Positions 63,590 to 64,000 of a DNA stretch of 64,000 nucleotides are shown here, one piece after another. The number at the start of each line of letters is the position of its first letter. Within the stretch, counting starts at the first letter, position 1. Origin of the DNA: Actinomycetes bacterium. GTDB lineage: Bacteria; Actinomycetota; Acidimicrobiia; Acidimicrobiales; Palsa-688. The notes under the pieces were generated by a model that worked only from the letters and a program-made list of their open reading frames with translations, did no database searches and was not told the DNA's origin. The DNA lies in contig JAKBBA010000005.1 of the NCBI GenBank assembly GCA_021808665.1, positions 32,091-96,090 of the forward strand, in the 5' to 3' direction. Position numbers and translations under genes: made by a program.

Positions 63590-64000
63590 CAGGGGCCGAT
63601 CCCAGCCGTCTTTTTGCCGGGTTCGCTGGGGCGCTGAGAGCGTCAGGCGTGGCAGTACCCACCGGGGCCGTCATCACTTTTGCGGAAGCGGCGGGTCTCG
63701 TGGGATTGGAGAACCCTGAGCGGCTGTACTGGGCGGGCATGGCAACCCTCGTTCGCCGTCCCGAAGATGTCGACGTCTACCGGCGGGTGTTCGCTGCGTT
63801 CTGGGGCGGTGTCGGGGCGCCGGCCGTTCTCACTGAGGTTCACCAGTCTGTCACCGTTGCTCTTGACGACGATGAAAGCGACCCAGCCGCCGAGGACGAG
63901 ATGTCAGAGGCGGACGGAGACGTGAAGGCACTGCGCTGGTCGTCAGTCGAGGTTCTCGCCGACCGGGACCTGTCGGGTCTGAGTGAGGAGGAGTGGATAG
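63586..64000 (+). CDS. coxE: CoxE-type VWA-domain protein (N-terminal part, runs off right edge)
   Basis: The frame is open from GTG 63586 to the window end (138 codons). LFAGFAGALRASGVAVPTGAVITFAEAAGLV, YWAGMATLVRRPEDVDVYRRVFAAFWGG is the N-terminal signature of CoxE and related MoxR-partner proteins (SprA/VWA-containing). The von Willebrand factor A domain expected in the C-terminal half lies outside. CoxE acts with CoxD in maturing the CO dehydrogenase large subunit. Confidence 0.85.
   Translation, partial: MTGADPSRLFAGFAGALRASGVAVPTGAVITFAEAAGLVGLENPERLYWAGMATLVRRPEDVDVYRRVFAAFWGGVGAPAVLTEVHQSVTVALDDDESDPAAEDEMSEADGDVKALRWSSVEVLADRDLSGLSEEEWI

Overview
The window is gene-dense, high-GC chromosomal DNA with no stretch over 300 bases lacking a gene and no insertion sequence, phage or CRISPR array. 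Several signs point to an actinobacterium, most likely the class Acidimicrobiia: the housekeeping order metG-tatD-ksgA-ispE and glmU-prs-rplY-pth-mfd-lipoprotein-mazG-eno-divIC; two tiny ribosomal proteins (bS22 and a bL37-like peptide); a standalone LigC-type ligase; an F420-hydrogenase-beta-like flavoprotein; aerobic CO-dehydrogenase-type (cox) genes; and a secreted protein ending in repeats beginning GYWL. The class assignment is inference from gene content, not from a marker phylogeny.

Layout. 1-3910 (minus) is the N-terminal part of a very large secreted Ig-domain protein that runs off the left edge inside perfect 126-bp coding repeats. 4191-10650 holds a double-TetR-like protein, TrpB2, a short-chain dehydrogenase, a ROK sugar kinase, an AlaC-type aminotransferase and a PlsC acyltransferase. 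10681-14885 (minus) is a run with a DsbA-like protein, a PAP2 phosphatase, a RecB-family nuclease and a DUF72::alpha/beta-hydrolase fusion. 14908-17924 is malQ-ligC. 17904-24770 is lipid-oriented: an acyl-type dehydrogenase, a geranylgeranyl-reductase-like flavoprotein with a methyltransferase, then a TmsA/TmsB-like pair facing a delta-9 desaturase, together a complete candidate route to 10-methyl branched fatty acids. 24877-33811 holds a DNA glycosylase, a flavodoxin-like protein, an enoyl-CoA hydratase, a short-form NAD-glutamate dehydrogenase, a thioesterase, a MurA with Asp in place of the active-site Cys, and membrane proteins. 33881-40507 has a DEAD-box helicase, exonuclease VII (xseAB), PepN and a PfkB kinase. 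40491-63000 is the translation, cell-wall and genome-maintenance core. The right edge enters a cox accessory cluster (coxS, coxM, coxD, coxE) with no coxL in view.

Two cross-cutting observations stand out. First, at least fourteen genes begin 6-8 nt after a TANNNT hexamer with no Shine-Dalgarno sequence, so leaderless transcription looks routine here and settles several start codons. Second, glmU ends early and lacks the acetyltransferase half, so GlcN-1-phosphate acetylation must be done elsewhere. Neighbouring genes are often translationally coupled by ATGA or GTGA overlaps, and convergent genes often overlap at their 3' ends.
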